Shown here piece by piece: positions 24,269 to 33,368 of a stretch of DNA of 34,956 bases. The DNA lies in the NCBI GenBank assembly GCA_944392125.1, contig CALXVP010000017.1, positions 1 to 34,956 of the forward strand, given 5' to 3'. The notes beneath the pieces are model-generated. The model searched no databases. It was not told where the DNA came from and worked only from the letters and a program-made list of their open reading frames with translations. The translations under genes were made by a program, and so were the position numbers. Source of the DNA: an uncultured Alphaproteobacteria bacterium. GTDB taxonomy: Bacteria; Pseudomonadota; Alphaproteobacteria; CAAHEQ01; UBA3637. Position 1 is the first letter of the stretch; the number at the start of each line of letters is the position of its first letter.

Positions 24269-24575
24269 TGGCAAACAAATTCGGGCTGCTCGGAATACAA
24301 AAAAACTCTCTCAGGCACAATTAGCCGAGATGATAGGATGTTCTTGTAAAACAATCAGCAATATCGAAAATGATAAGCCTCCTGAATTAAAACAACTTGT
24401 CAATATATGTGATGTTTTGGATTTAAGTTTGGACACTCTGTTGGATTTGGGAACACACAAAGTTTCATCCGGGGTGGAAGATAGCGCTCTTGTCAAACGT
24501 GAGGCCCTCAAACAAAAACTAAGTGTAGAAGACTTTCAAAATTTAAACACCATTTTAGAACAGATTTATTTGTAA
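24249..24575 (+). CDS. XRE-family transcriptional regulator
   Basis: 108 residues. Residues 5-62 are a Cro/CI-type helix-turn-helix (GKQIRAARNTKKLSQAQLAE, then IGCSCKTISNIEN). The remaining ~45 residues are a short helical dimerisation part. There is no peptidase or sensor domain, so it is a small repressor. Divergent from glycosylase-like copy 2; the duplicated control region between them is the probable operator. A TATAAT directly abuts the ATG, so its own promoter must be upstream or the message nearly leaderless. Confidence 0.88.
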   Translation: MRENIQIGKQIRAARNTKKLSQAQLAEMIGCSCKTISNIENDKPPELKQLVNICDVLDLSLDTLLDLGTHKVSSGVEDSALVKREALKQKLSVEDFQNLNTILEQIYL

Positions 24576-24891
24576 AATAGTAATCAAATCAAGGCATTAA
24601 AGTTAATTATTGAGCTTTGGAAATAAAATTTTTTTAAAATTTTTCACTTTTTTTTATATATATATAAATTAAAAAATAAAAATAAACGATATATAGATAT
24701 AGATGCCATGTCATCGTGTCTTTCATAATGGCATACATCTACCGACAGATTTGTTTATTTTGAAACTGCTTACGAGTGGTAATTGATTATTATTATTTAT
24801 TTGAATTTAATTGGATTAGTTGTTGGTTTTGGTATCAAAATGATAGGATTGTTATTTTGATTTTTATAACTTATTAAAAAAAGGATAAAAT
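24576..24891. other. AT-rich intergenic region
   Basis: 316 bp without a gene, including a TATATATATATAAATT tract and long A/T runs. An imperfect inverted repeat TAGATGCCAT (24700-24709) / ATGGCAT-ACATCTA (24728-24741) is present. No T-run terminator is clear. Such a region could hold an origin for the element, but no iterons are visible. Confidence 0.4.
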
Positions 24892-25803
24892 ATGACTATA
24901 TTAATAGTTCAAAATACAGTTGGCATTAGTTTGGGCAAATGTGATCAAAATAAAAAATTGGATGATTTTACGCCAATGGATTATCAAAGTTTTTTGGAAA
25001 AATACGATGATTTTTTGATAAATTCACCAGATTTTAAAAAGGTATTGGATTCAAAAAAGGAAAATAAGCAACAACCAGGTTTTTTATTTGTAAAAGAAAT
25101 TGACGATCAGGTTCAATATGAAGATGCGGAAAATTTAGCAAAGCAATATCAAATGGATTCAATGGTGTGGTTAGGCTTAAAAATGGCAACTATGGGATTT
25201 ATTCAAAAAGATGGAATCTACATATATGCAAATAACAAATGGTATGAACAAAAAGACGATGGCGGTTATAAAAGAGTAATTTTAGAGAGACCTGCCTTTA
25301 ATGATTATTATTTGGAAACAGCTGAATGGCATGCCCAAAAATTGATTGACTTCATTAAAAATGATGATTTTCATTTTGAATGGTCTTATTTAGAGGCTTG
25401 TTTCGATGCAAAAGATGACGCGGAAGAGTGGTTGCAAAATCTAAAAAGATTTTGGAATTACATGCTGAACTGTAAGGAAAAGATGACATCAGAAAACAGT
25501 GTCAAATGGCGTCTGAGGTGTATTTATAATGGACCGCTGCCATCTGATTTGTTTGCATGCTATAAAATGATGCAGGATGCGTCTTACTTTAAACGACGAA
25601 AAAGCAGCATTATCAGAAAAAAGGAATACCGATTCATACCAAAAGAATATAGGATTAACTGCTTCATTCATAAAAGAATTTTGTTTTATACCACAGAAGT
25701 GGTTATTATGTTGCTTTCTTTGTTAAAGAAATATCAGTGTTGTCCTGGTTGGGTATATCATGTTCTTTTTGAAGAAACAGCAAAACAAAGGAAAAATAAC
25801 TAA
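24892..25803 (+). CDS. hypothetical protein, island orphan
   Basis: 303 residues, not recognised. Rich in Lys, Asp, Tyr and Phe; no signal peptide or clear membrane helix, although FYTTEVVIMLLSLLKKY near residue 275 is hydrophobic. The central part contains a run of Trp and aromatic residues (FWNYML, EWHAQKLIDF). No catalytic motif is visible. AAAGGA lies before ATG 24892. The next gene is 334 bp away. A cargo or replication-accessory role is possible; nothing decides. Confidence 0.6.
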   Translation: MTILIVQNTVGISLGKCDQNKKLDDFTPMDYQSFLEKYDDFLINSPDFKKVLDSKKENKQQPGFLFVKEIDDQVQYEDAENLAKQYQMDSMVWLGLKMATMGFIQKDGIYIYANNKWYEQKDDGGYKRVILERPAFNDYYLETAEWHAQKLIDFIKNDDFHFEWSYLEACFDAKDDAEEWLQNLKRFWNYMLNCKEKMTSENSVKWRLRCIYNGPLPSDLFACYKMMQDASYFKRRKSSIIRKKEYRFIPKEYRINCFIHKRILFYTTEVVIMLLSLLKKYQCCPGWVYHVLFEETAKQRKNN

Positions 25804-26137
25804 TTAAAAATGAAAATTTTTAAAGTGGCTAGGTTCTGGATGGAACCTACTCATAGTGTCATAAGATATTTATAAATTAAAATAATAAATTGTCTTTTGG
25901 ATAAAACGAATCGGGATAAAAAATCAAAAATTTAACCTTCAAAAAGGATAAAATTTGGGATAAATAAATTTAAAATAAAAATTATATAAATCAAAAATCA
26001 AATAAAACTATTATTTTCAAATAGTTATTCTGTATGTTATAATAAATTTATTTAAATTGACATTATTTAATAATGTCGTAGCTTCTTTTTACAAAACACA
26101 ATGGTGTGTTTTGTTATCAAAGTAAAAGGAATAAAAA
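25804..26137. other. AT-rich intergenic region with palindromes
   Basis: 334 bp without a gene. Contains inverted repeats TAGGTTC (25830-25836) / GAACCTA (25843-25849), a 19-bp palindrome at 26059-26077, and the hairpin 26091-26114 listed separately. Otherwise A/T runs. Confidence 0.5.
26059..26114 (+). repeat. two stacked perfect inverted repeats
   Basis: GACATTATT (26059-26067) pairs with AATAATGTC (26069-26077); ACAAAACACA (26091-26100) pairs with TGTGTTTTGT (26105-26114) across a four-base loop ATGG. They lie 24 nt before the gene at 26138. They may be a leader control structure, operators, or a replication-origin hairpin. Confidence 0.6.
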
Positions 26138-26629
26138 ATGATAAATTTAAAAAATATGGCTTTAGAAATTGTGCCTTCAAACAATTTCATTATGAATATC
26201 TCAAATGAATTGCCGGCTGATGTTAAAGGATTGGTTGACATTTTTAACAGATCTTTTTCTTATAAGTGGCATGAGTCAAAAGAGAGAACAAGAGCATTAA
26301 ATAAAATTTGGTGGAATCTGTTTAAGAGAGATCAACTTGATCAATCTCTAACAGTTAATCAATATGCAAATACTCTTCCGCTTCAAATTGACTGCGATTT
26401 AAAAAATGTATCTATGTTTTTTGAACAACTGGAAAAAGGTGATCGCATTACTCCTTATCTTTATGCTTTTGTTTCTCAAGAATTGAAAAGGCCTAAAAAT
26501 GAGAAAAGACCGCCCAAAGAGTGGATTTTTCACCTTTATTTAAATAAAATCGTGGTTGTGGTTCTGAAAAAATTGTTGGAATATCGCATTTCGCAATGTG
26601 AATTTGAACAACGAATCCAAGGTAGCTGA
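26138..26629 (+). CDS. hypothetical protein, island orphan
   Basis: 163 residues, not recognised. Basic, helical, soluble, with no signal peptide. Has RALNKIWWNLFKRDQ and a C-terminal helical stretch (LNKIVVVVLKKLLEYRI). AAAAGGA precedes the ATG. Its stop is a few bases from the convergent deiminase-like gene. The size and charge would suit a DNA-binding or accessory protein, without a recognisable domain. Confidence 0.55.
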   Translation: MINLKNMALEIVPSNNFIMNISNELPADVKGLVDIFNRSFSYKWHESKERTRALNKIWWNLFKRDQLDQSLTVNQYANTLPLQIDCDLKNVSMFFEQLEKGDRITPYLYAFVSQELKRPKNEKRPPKEWIFHLYLNKIVVVVLKKLLEYRISQCEFEQRIQGS

Positions 26630-26635
26630 ATTGGG

Positions 26636-27505
26636 TTAGTATCCATTGGTTAGACAATGGATACTACCACCAAATTTTGAAATTTTACGTGCATTGATGG
26701 GGATGACCGGCTTATGAGTATGGTTTTGAATAATGTTCAATACCTCCTCATCTGTCGGCATATCATAAATGGGAAGTAAAATGATTTTGCTTGTCTGTAA
26801 GAAATTGACATAGACACCTTTAACGCTTTCCCACCCATAATATTTTTCATAAGTTGGCTTACACGGAATATCTACTAATTTGATATGGGGACATGCCTGT
26901 TGCAAAATTTGATGACATTTCTTTAATTCTTTGCTGTTGGGTTCATTGATGATGAGCGTTGTATCATCTAAAAATTGCATCATACCATCAATATGGGCAA
27001 TCGTGTCGCCAGTTTCATAGGGAAGCCATATCATCTGTTGAATGCCAAATAATTCTGCCATCAACAGATTCATTTCTTTTTGACTGATGTTATTCAGTTC
27101 TAACGGTTTTTTCGTTGCAATACCTATACCTTGCCTGTTTGCAATTAAATTACCGCCATCAAATCGGATAGGCAAAGGGATCGGAAAATCATGAAAATGT
27201 TTCAGACATTCTGATTGAATCGGAAAATCATGAAAATGTTTCAGACATTCTGATTGAATCTGCTCACTTTTGGAAAATGATTGATAGGGCGGTTTATATA
27301 ACAACGGAATAGCGTTTTTATCGGTAAAAAAGGGGGCAAAATCTCTTATCCAAATGTCAGGTAAATCCAATATATGAACTTCATGATACTTTTCTAATGT
27401 GTTTTTCAGGCGTTGAAAAATATCCGAATAGCATCCTTCATATATTTTTTCTATTTTCTTATTGGGCTTTGCAAGCAAAATTGTGTTCGGCTCTGTAATC
27501 AGCAT
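26636..27505 (-). CDS. agmatine-deiminase / peptidyl-arginine-deiminase-like protein
   Basis: 289 residues, shorter than typical agmatine deiminases (~350). Guanidino-hydrolase motifs: DIWIRDFAP (50-58), FDGGN (115-119), HIDGMM (171-176) and GGSIHCLT with nucleophile Cys284. Agmatine deiminase converts agmatine to N-carbamoylputrescine and ammonia. An in-frame 39-bp tandem duplication (27181-27219 and 27220-27258) doubles 13 residues around SECLKHFHDF, ahead of the DGGN motif, and may distort the fold. ATG 27505 is chosen over 27568 because AGAAAGGA precedes it and family homology starts there. Cargo of the island. Confidence 0.78.
   Translation of the reverse strand: MLITEPNTILLAKPNKKIEKIYEGCYSDIFQRLKNTLEKYHEVHILDLPDIWIRDFAPFFTDKNAIPLLYKPPYQSFSKSEQIQSECLKHFHDFPIQSECLKHFHDFPIPLPIRFDGGNLIANRQGIGIATKKPLELNNISQKEMNLLMAELFGIQQMIWLPYETGDTIAHIDGMMQFLDDTTLIINEPNSKELKKCHQILQQACPHIKLVDIPCKPTYEKYYGWESVKGVYVNFLQTSKIILLPIYDMPTDEEVLNIIQNHTHKPVIPINARKISKFGGSIHCLTNGY
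27181..27258. repeat. 39-bp exact tandem duplication inside the deiminase-like gene
   Basis: Two identical 39-bp units (27181-27219, 27220-27258), a multiple of three, so the reading frame continues. Their identity implies a recent event or an assembly artefact. Confidence 0.95.
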
Positions 27506-27698
27506 ACTTTTATCCTTTCTGAATCGGATTATAGCACATTTTTGAGCCGAAGTGTTTTTTATAAACAAAAGGCGTTATTATCCATAACTTCTTGTTTTTC
27601 AATAAGATGTAAAATTTTTTACAATCATCCTGTTATTAAAAATTATATTTTTTATTTTTAGATAAATATATACCTAACACTTAAATGAAAGGTAAAAA

Positions 27699-28754
27699 AT
27701 GATAGAGAAAATTGAAAGCAAACGAAGATCAACACCACACTATCGAGCCAGAATCAGGATTAAAAATTTAATTGATAAATCAAAGACATTTGCTTATTAT
27801 GATGATGCGGCCAGATGGTATCATCAGCAAATGGCCGATATTGACAATTTTACAAGGGCACATGGTTATGGGTCCAGTAAAGCCACATTGGCACAGGCGA
27901 TTGATAAGTATATCAAAGAGCATAAAATCAAATCATTATCTATGTCTATTTTGAATTGGTGGAAAGCAAAACTGGGATATAAATTATTGACAGCTATTAC
28001 CACGACAGATATTGTGGCCTGTCGTTCAGAACTGATGACGACAGAATATCAAGTCGGTCATCAATTCAGATCAAGACAACCGGCAACAATCAACAAATAT
28101 GTTATCGTTTTAAGTGGCTTGATGACGACGGCCATGAAAGAATGGCAAATTATTTCTTCTAATCCTTGTCAACAGATTAAAAAATTAAAAGAACCCAGAG
28201 GACGCACGCGTTATTTGACTCATGACGAAATCAAATTATTGTTGAATGCCTGTCAAAAATCTAAAATGCCTTACTTGTATCCGATTGTTGTGATTGCTTT
28301 AAGCACAGGCGCACGCAGATCTGAAATTTTAAAATTAAAGTGGAAAAATGTGATGCTGGATGAACATCGGTTGATTTTTGAAGACACAAAAAACGGAGAT
28401 ACACGCAGCGTGCCTTTATGCGGGACTGCTTATGATATTCTGGTGCAGATTAAAAATGCAACAGATAAAAGTCATGATTTTGACTTTGTGTTTCAAGGAC
28501 GAATAAAAGGAAAAACTTTTGATTTTAAAAAAGCATGGAAAACAGCACTTAAAACAGCCGGTATTCAAGATTTCAGATTTCATGATTTAAGGCATACGGC
28601 CGCCACTTATTTACTTCGGACAGGTATTGGCTTGATTCCGCTTTCTGAGATTTTAGGACATCACACAATGGATATGTTTAAACGCTATGCACATGTTATG
28701 ACGGATTATAAACAAAAGTTCGTTGAAAATATGAATCAGAGTATTTTTCAATAG
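27699..28754 (+). CDS. int: tyrosine-recombinase integrase
   Basis: 351 residues with an SAM-like core-binding domain (60-160) and a catalytic domain. All catalytic residues are present: Arg206 in STGARRSE, Lys231 in DTKNGD, His295 and Arg298 in FHDLRHTAA, His321 in LGHHTMDM, Tyr330 in KRYAHVM. Phage-type integrases of this class recombine at tRNA genes. The island's boundary in the tRNA-Thr anticodon loop and the gene's position near the right repeat make it the agent. GAAAGG lies before ATG 27699. The next gene starts 8 nt after its stop, so they are cotranscribed. Confidence 0.96.
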   Translation: MIEKIESKRRSTPHYRARIRIKNLIDKSKTFAYYDDAARWYHQQMADIDNFTRAHGYGSSKATLAQAIDKYIKEHKIKSLSMSILNWWKAKLGYKLLTAITTTDIVACRSELMTTEYQVGHQFRSRQPATINKYVIVLSGLMTTAMKEWQIISSNPCQQIKKLKEPRGRTRYLTHDEIKLLLNACQKSKMPYLYPIVVIALSTGARRSEILKLKWKNVMLDEHRLIFEDTKNGDTRSVPLCGTAYDILVQIKNATDKSHDFDFVFQGRIKGKTFDFKKAWKTALKTAGIQDFRFHDLRHTAATYLLRTGIGLIPLSEILGHHTMDMFKRYAHVMTDYKQKFVENMNQSIFQ

Positions 28755-28762
28755 GAGGCTAT

Positions 28763-29239
28763 ATGAACCGGCAAGATGAAAAGTTTAAAGAGGAAATGCA
28801 AAAGTGGATGCTTGATTTGGCCCAAAATTACAATGTCTGCTTAACCTTTCAATTTAATAAGGATGATATTACGGAAAATGAGGCTAAAAAAGCAATTAAG
28901 GTTGCTTTCGGAACGCTTTACCGGAAGATATTAGGCAGAAAATGGTATCTAAAGCAATCGGAACAATATCCTTTTATTGGTTTTCAAGAGATGGGAAAAT
29001 CAGGAATGAACAGGCACTATCATTTTATGTTAAAGGTTGAATCTGTTAATTTTTGCACACTTTGCAGGTTGATTGTTTACCTGAATAAAGGTGTTCAAAA
29101 AATTGTCAAATCAGCCAAAGTGCATGTTGAACCGCTGTATAATATAGCGTGGGGCTCATATATTGCAAAAGAGGTAAAATCTGACAATAACACTCTAATG
29201 ACAGAAAAAGATTTGAGGGTGGAAAGGGAACAAAAATGA
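28763..29239 (+). CDS. small HUH-endonuclease-like replication protein
   Basis: 158 residues. Motif 1 CLTFQF (26-31), the HUH motif RHYHFML with His85 and His87, and a Tyr-x-x-Lys motif in SYIAKE (Tyr133, Lys136) occur in the order of rolling-circle Rep proteins. Those proteins nick one DNA strand at an origin through a Tyr-DNA link and are used by plasmids, filamentous phages and some satellites. It is short, one Tyr only, and lacks a helicase. It follows the integrase by 8 nt with AGGAGG before the ATG. Assignment rests on motif order; a defective or accessory member is possible. Confidence 0.65.
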   Translation: MNRQDEKFKEEMQKWMLDLAQNYNVCLTFQFNKDDITENEAKKAIKVAFGTLYRKILGRKWYLKQSEQYPFIGFQEMGKSGMNRHYHFMLKVESVNFCTLCRLIVYLNKGVQKIVKSAKVHVEPLYNIAWGSYIAKEVKSDNNTLMTEKDLRVEREQK

Positions 29240-29408
29240 CAAGGTTATTTACTTTTGAAAAGACTCCGGTAAGGTCAATAGTCTATGCAAAATTTTTTAA
29301 AAAATAAAATTTAAAAATAGGGCAAAAAGAACCCAAAAAAGTCCTAAATTGAGAGTTTACAAAAACAGGCTATTGAAAAATAAGAAAAGTTTTTTGATTG
29401 GCGATGCC

Positions 29409-29565
<157 letters not shown>

Positions 29566-29583
29566 GGCTTTTTTGGAAAATAA

Positions 29584-29787
29584 CTAGCGTGTGGCTGAGT
29601 TATCCCACGTATTAGCCGTTTTTTCGGACGAACACATATTCCGCCATTCGGTTTGCTCAACCGGTTTTGAGGTATAGCCGTTTTGCTTAGCAACCATTCC
29701 ACACGCAAATGACATACCGTCTTTAAAACTTGCACGATACACACTTGCCGTAATATTATCACCGTGTCCTGTTAAAATGTTGTTCAT
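29584..29787 (-). CDS. small conserved-looking protein of unknown function
   Basis: 67 residues, not recognised; no signal peptide. Contains FACGMVAKQNGY and RNMCSSEKTAN (two Cys) and is polar throughout. Its reality is supported by a promoter (TTGACA 29857-29852, 17-nt spacer, TACGCT 29834-29829), a strong GGAAGGAG before ATG 29787, and a terminator right after the stop. It lies between the island's right end and the PAS-protein gene and is ancestral to the insertion site. Confidence 0.65.
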   Translation of the reverse strand: MNNILTGHGDNITASVYRASFKDGMSFACGMVAKQNGYTSKPVEQTEWRNMCSSEKTANTWDNSATR

Positions 29788-29828
29788 CTGGAAATGCTCC
29801 TTCCTTTTCTATAAACTTTTCAAAAGTG

Positions 29829-29857
29829 AGCGTATCATAAATTCACGCCTCTGTCAA
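29829..29857 (-). promoter_or_regulatory. promoter of the 67-residue gene
   Basis: Minus-strand TTGACA (29857-29852), 17-nt spacer, TACGCT (29834-29829). Confidence 0.7.
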
Positions 29858-29880
29858 CATCTTTTTATAAAATTTTGTGT

Positions 29881-30996
29881 CTACCGATGATCCTCCGGCG
29901 CTGTTTTGCGCTCATCCAAAATCAAAACACCGCCGTTGGCATGCGGTATCATCAGCCGACGAATAATTTGCCCTCCCGGTAAATACAGGAATTCCTCTGT
30001 TGTCCGCGTCAGCTGTGCGAACATACTTAACTGCACTTTTTTATATTGCGCAAAATCTTTCACCTGAGGCAACAAACCTTTTTCCTGAATTTTATCTAAA
30101 AATGCCGAATAGAGGGGCTCTTTTTTCAACCAATGCGAATCAATGCCCCAAAGTTCGCAGAACGCATTGTTGAAAAACGTTAAATGCGCGGTTGAATCAA
30201 ACAACACAACCCCGAACGGTATTTCTTTCAAAACGGCTTTATGCGCTCTCTCGGCATCGGCCAGCAAAGCAGATAAGCCCTCTTCCGTTGTTTTATCTTG
30301 CCCGTATTTCAGCACATACGGCAAATCTTTGCCCAGCGATAAACCCAGTTCCACCCAATGCATATCCGCAAAATCTTCCTGCGAATCGGCGTAGGCTTTA
30401 TTCGCAAAGCAAACCGTGCCCTCTTTATCTTCCACATAAATAGGGAAAGGGAGCGTATTAAGTGTTTTCGTTAAAATCTCGCGCTGTTGCAATAAACGCG
30501 TATAGGCTTGTCTTTCTTCTATCAACAGGGCGGTTTTCCGCGTCATATCCTTAAACCACATAACGTAAGAATTTTGCCGTGTATCCGATACAAACAAAAC
30601 TCGCCCGATAACAGCCAAAAACAAGCGTTTATTTTCCGTTGCCACGGTCAACTCAAACGGCATTCCCTTTTGCACTAAATTTTGAAACGATTCCGATAAT
30701 AATTTAGCATCTTGAATATCCAAACGCGCCAAAACCGTGCTTAATGAAGCATCCGTTTCAACAATATCCAATAATAAGCAGAGTCGACGGGAACACCTTG
30801 TATACTCCTTTCCGTTCAATCGCGTCATACAGAAATACCCATCGGGAGCCGATTCGAGAATATCCTCCATTTGATTAGCCGTTTCCATACTTTTGCGCGC
30901 TTTTTTTCTCAAATGAGAAACAACCGATACGGCAAACACCACGCCCGAAAGCATGAAAAACGCAAACCATAAAAATACGATTGTCAATAAATCCAT
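29881..30996 (-). CDS. membrane-anchored PAS-domain protein without a kinase domain
   Basis: 371 residues. Residues 4-26 are one membrane helix, followed by basic residues (RKKARK) and about three PAS modules: residues ~45-150, ~185-215 (TLPFPIYVEDKEGTVCFANK) and ~258-360 (IPFGVVLFDSTAHLTFFNNA). It ends in PHANGGVLILDERKT. In alphaproteobacterial PAS-sensor kinases a similar PHPxGGLLFLYEDVT segment leads into the histidine-kinase dimerisation and ATPase domains; here the protein stops ~10 residues later. No kinase sequence follows in any frame. It is either a truncated kinase or a signal-binding scaffold. Confidence 0.78.
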   Translation of the reverse strand: MDLLTIVFLWFAFFMLSGVVFAVSVVSHLRKKARKSMETANQMEDILESAPDGYFCMTRLNGKEYTRCSRRLCLLLDIVETDASLSTVLARLDIQDAKLLSESFQNLVQKGMPFELTVATENKRLFLAVIGRVLFVSDTRQNSYVMWFKDMTRKTALLIEERQAYTRLLQQREILTKTLNTLPFPIYVEDKEGTVCFANKAYADSQEDFADMHWVELGLSLGKDLPYVLKYGQDKTTEEGLSALLADAERAHKAVLKEIPFGVVLFDSTAHLTFFNNAFCELWGIDSHWLKKEPLYSAFLDKIQEKGLLPQVKDFAQYKKVQLSMFAQLTRTTEEFLYLPGGQIIRRLMIPHANGGVLILDERKTAPEDHR

Positions 30997-31039
30997 TCGC
31001 GAACCTTATTCAAAATATTTCGTTCAGGATACCGTTTTT

Positions 31040-32551
31040 TTAATTTCTTTGCAAGGGGGTTCTGAAAGAAAGTGCTTCCGAAATATGGATTTTTGTAATT
31101 TGTTCGGATTCGGTCATATCTGCAATCGTTCGCGCCACCCGAATAATGCGGTGATACCCGCGTGCCGATAAATTTAATTTCTCCGCTGCCTGTTGCAATA
31201 ATTTCAAAGCATCAGCCTCCATCGGCGCAATTTTTTCCAAAAAAGCCCCATCTGCCTGCGCATTATTTGTATAGGGCGTATTTTTGAAGCGCTCACCTGC
31301 AAATGCACGGGCTTTTTGAACACGCTCACGTACAACGGCGGACGTTTCGCCCTTTGGAATAAAGGTCAACTCCCACGGATTAACAGCCGGCACTTCTACT
31401 TGTAAATCAATTCTATCTAAAAGCGGTCCGGATAATTTTGCCAGATATTCGGCACCGCATTTTGGTGCCCGAGCGCATTCATGTCCGCTCACACCCAAAT
31501 ACCCGCATCGGCAAGGGTTCATCGCCGCTATTAACTGAAAACGCGCCGGATAACTCACATGCGCATTGGCTCTTGAAACGGAAATACTGCCTGTTTCCAA
31601 GGGTTGACGCAACGATTCCAAAGTAGCCCGACTAAACTCGGGCAATTCGTCTAAAAACAAAATTCCGCGATGTGCCAATGAAATTTCGCCCGGTTTTGCC
31701 GACGATCCACCACCGACGAGCGCCGGCGTTGTTGCCGAATGGTGCGGTGCGCGAAACGGGCGTGTTGTAATCAAATGCCCGTCGCGCAATTTGCCTGCGA
31801 TAGAATGAATTTGACTCACTTCCAGCATTTCATTTTTTGTCATGGGCGGTAAAATCGTTGCCAATCGTGACGCCAACATAGATTTACCCGACCCCGGAGG
31901 CCCAATCATTAACATATTATGTCCGCCGACGGCAGCAACCTCCAAAGCACGTTTGGCAATTTCCTGACCTTTTATTTCGCTCAAATCCATAAAAGTATTT
32001 TCTTGAAATAACTCGTCCGTAGCGGAAGGCATGGGAATCGGCGTATTATTTTTAAAATAGTTAATCAACTGAATTAAATTTTGCGGAGCCAGCAAGGGGG
32101 TCGCTTCCGCCCATCCGGCTTCTTTTCCCTGCTCGGCCGGACAAACAATTCCCATTCCGGCGCGCATCGCAGCCATGGCAGCCGGCAAAACACCCGAAAC
32201 GGCACGAATAGAACCATCTAACCCCAGCTCTCCCATCATAATGAATGAAGAAATGGTGGCAGGCTCAATAACACCCATTGCCGCCAAAAGCGCAACGGCA
32301 ATCGGCAAATCATAATGCGTCCCTTCCTTGACAACATCGGCCGGCGCTAAATTGACGGTGATATGTTGCGCAGGCAACATCATACCGAGCGAATGAAGTG
32401 CCGCACGCACCCGTTCCCGACTTTCGGCAATGGCTTTATCCGCTAAGCCGACAATCGTAAAAGAAGGCAAACCGTTTGTTAATTGAACTTCCGTACTGAT
32501 TTTTAAAACATCAACGCCCGAAAAGGCAACCGTATACGTTGTTGCAAGCAT
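31040..32551 (-). CDS. yifB: YifB/ComM-family Mg-chelatase-like AAA+ ATPase
   Basis: 503 residues, full family length. N-terminal Lon-like fold (FTIVGLADKAIAESRERVRA), then Walker A IGPPGSGKS (216-224), Walker B ILFLDELPEF, the Cys-rich NPCRCGYLG...ECARAPKC segment, and a C-terminal magnesium-chelatase helical domain. ComM acts as a helicase promoting branch migration during natural transformation in several proteobacteria. Its presence does not prove competence. Single gene, with a PAS-protein gene 43 nt downstream. Confidence 0.95.
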   Translation of the reverse strand: MLATTYTVAFSGVDVLKISTEVQLTNGLPSFTIVGLADKAIAESRERVRAALHSLGMMLPAQHITVNLAPADVVKEGTHYDLPIAVALLAAMGVIEPATISSFIMMGELGLDGSIRAVSGVLPAAMAAMRAGMGIVCPAEQGKEAGWAEATPLLAPQNLIQLINYFKNNTPIPMPSATDELFQENTFMDLSEIKGQEIAKRALEVAAVGGHNMLMIGPPGSGKSMLASRLATILPPMTKNEMLEVSQIHSIAGKLRDGHLITTRPFRAPHHSATTPALVGGGSSAKPGEISLAHRGILFLDELPEFSRATLESLRQPLETGSISVSRANAHVSYPARFQLIAAMNPCRCGYLGVSGHECARAPKCGAEYLAKLSGPLLDRIDLQVEVPAVNPWELTFIPKGETSAVVRERVQKARAFAGERFKNTPYTNNAQADGAFLEKIAPMEADALKLLQQAAEKLNLSARGYHRIIRVARTIADMTESEQITKIHISEALSFRTPLQRN

Positions 32552-32591
32552 TTCTCTCCCTGTTATAAATCAATTTATTTTCCTTTTTGGA

Positions 32592-33368
32592 TTACCACCG
32601 TGGAATTGTATTATCATCCCATTCCGTATCGGGATAGCCGGATGTATTTTTCTCGGCGCGAACGGGAACGGGTTTCACAGCCGTATTACCCTGCGTTTGT
32701 GTATATCCTTGCTGTTGATAGGAAGCGATACACATCACATCTACTGCGGCACATTGAACCGTTTCATTGCGATTCGGATTTTTAAAGTAAACCACATCAT
32801 TATTACTATTTGATTGAGCGGGTGTAAAATCAGGAGCCGCCCAAGAAGGATAAACGCGCTCTTTTTGTTGAACAGGCGTGGCTTTTTGAGGCAAGGCAAC
32901 CTCTTTTTTAATCGTCGGCTTCGGCACGGAAACCGGCGCCGGTGTTGCCGAATAAGCCGTTGAAATTTGTTGCGGTTGAACAATCGGTGTGCTCGGAGCA
33001 ACAACACTCTGCGCAGGAATGGTTATCTGTTGCGCATTATTAAAAGGTTGAACCTGTGCACCATACTGAGCATACGGCAAAACCGTCGGTTGCGGTGTAT
33101 ATTGCGGGATAACGATTGTCTGCACAAGCGGTTGTGTCGCCTGCGGTTGAGTTGTTTGGGTTGGGGCTTGCGTCGGGACAGGATTAATATTCATCGGTGT
33201 AGTAACGGATTGAGGTCTGTTTGAACCTGTATAATTCGCACTACCTTCCCGATAAGACTGATAAATGGGCGCACGCAAACTATCCGATGAACCACCTTGT
33301 TCGGCATCTTGATAATAGCATCCCGTCAACAAACAAAAAGAAACAAACAGAAGACCCTGATATTTCAT
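32592..33368 (-). CDS. Pro/Gln-rich outer-membrane or periplasmic lipoprotein
   Basis: 258 residues, not recognised. Signal peptide KYQGLLFVSFCLLTGC with lipobox LTGC (Cys17). The rest is Pro/Gln/Thr-rich and probably extended, with repeats of TQ, QP and PQ; the C-terminal ~80 residues have two Cys (QCAAVDVMCIA) and end DTEWDDNTIPRW. ATG 33368 is preferred over an upstream in-frame start at 33434 because it yields the signal peptide and follows AGAGGGTAAC. A structural envelope role is inferred from composition. Confidence 0.75.
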   Translation of the reverse strand: MKYQGLLFVSFCLLTGCYYQDAEQGGSSDSLRAPIYQSYREGSANYTGSNRPQSVTTPMNINPVPTQAPTQTTQPQATQPLVQTIVIPQYTPQPTVLPYAQYGAQVQPFNNAQQITIPAQSVVAPSTPIVQPQQISTAYSATPAPVSVPKPTIKKEVALPQKATPVQQKERVYPSWAAPDFTPAQSNSNNDVVYFKNPNRNETVQCAAVDVMCIASYQQQGYTQTQGNTAVKPVPVRAEKNTSGYPDTEWDDNTIPRW

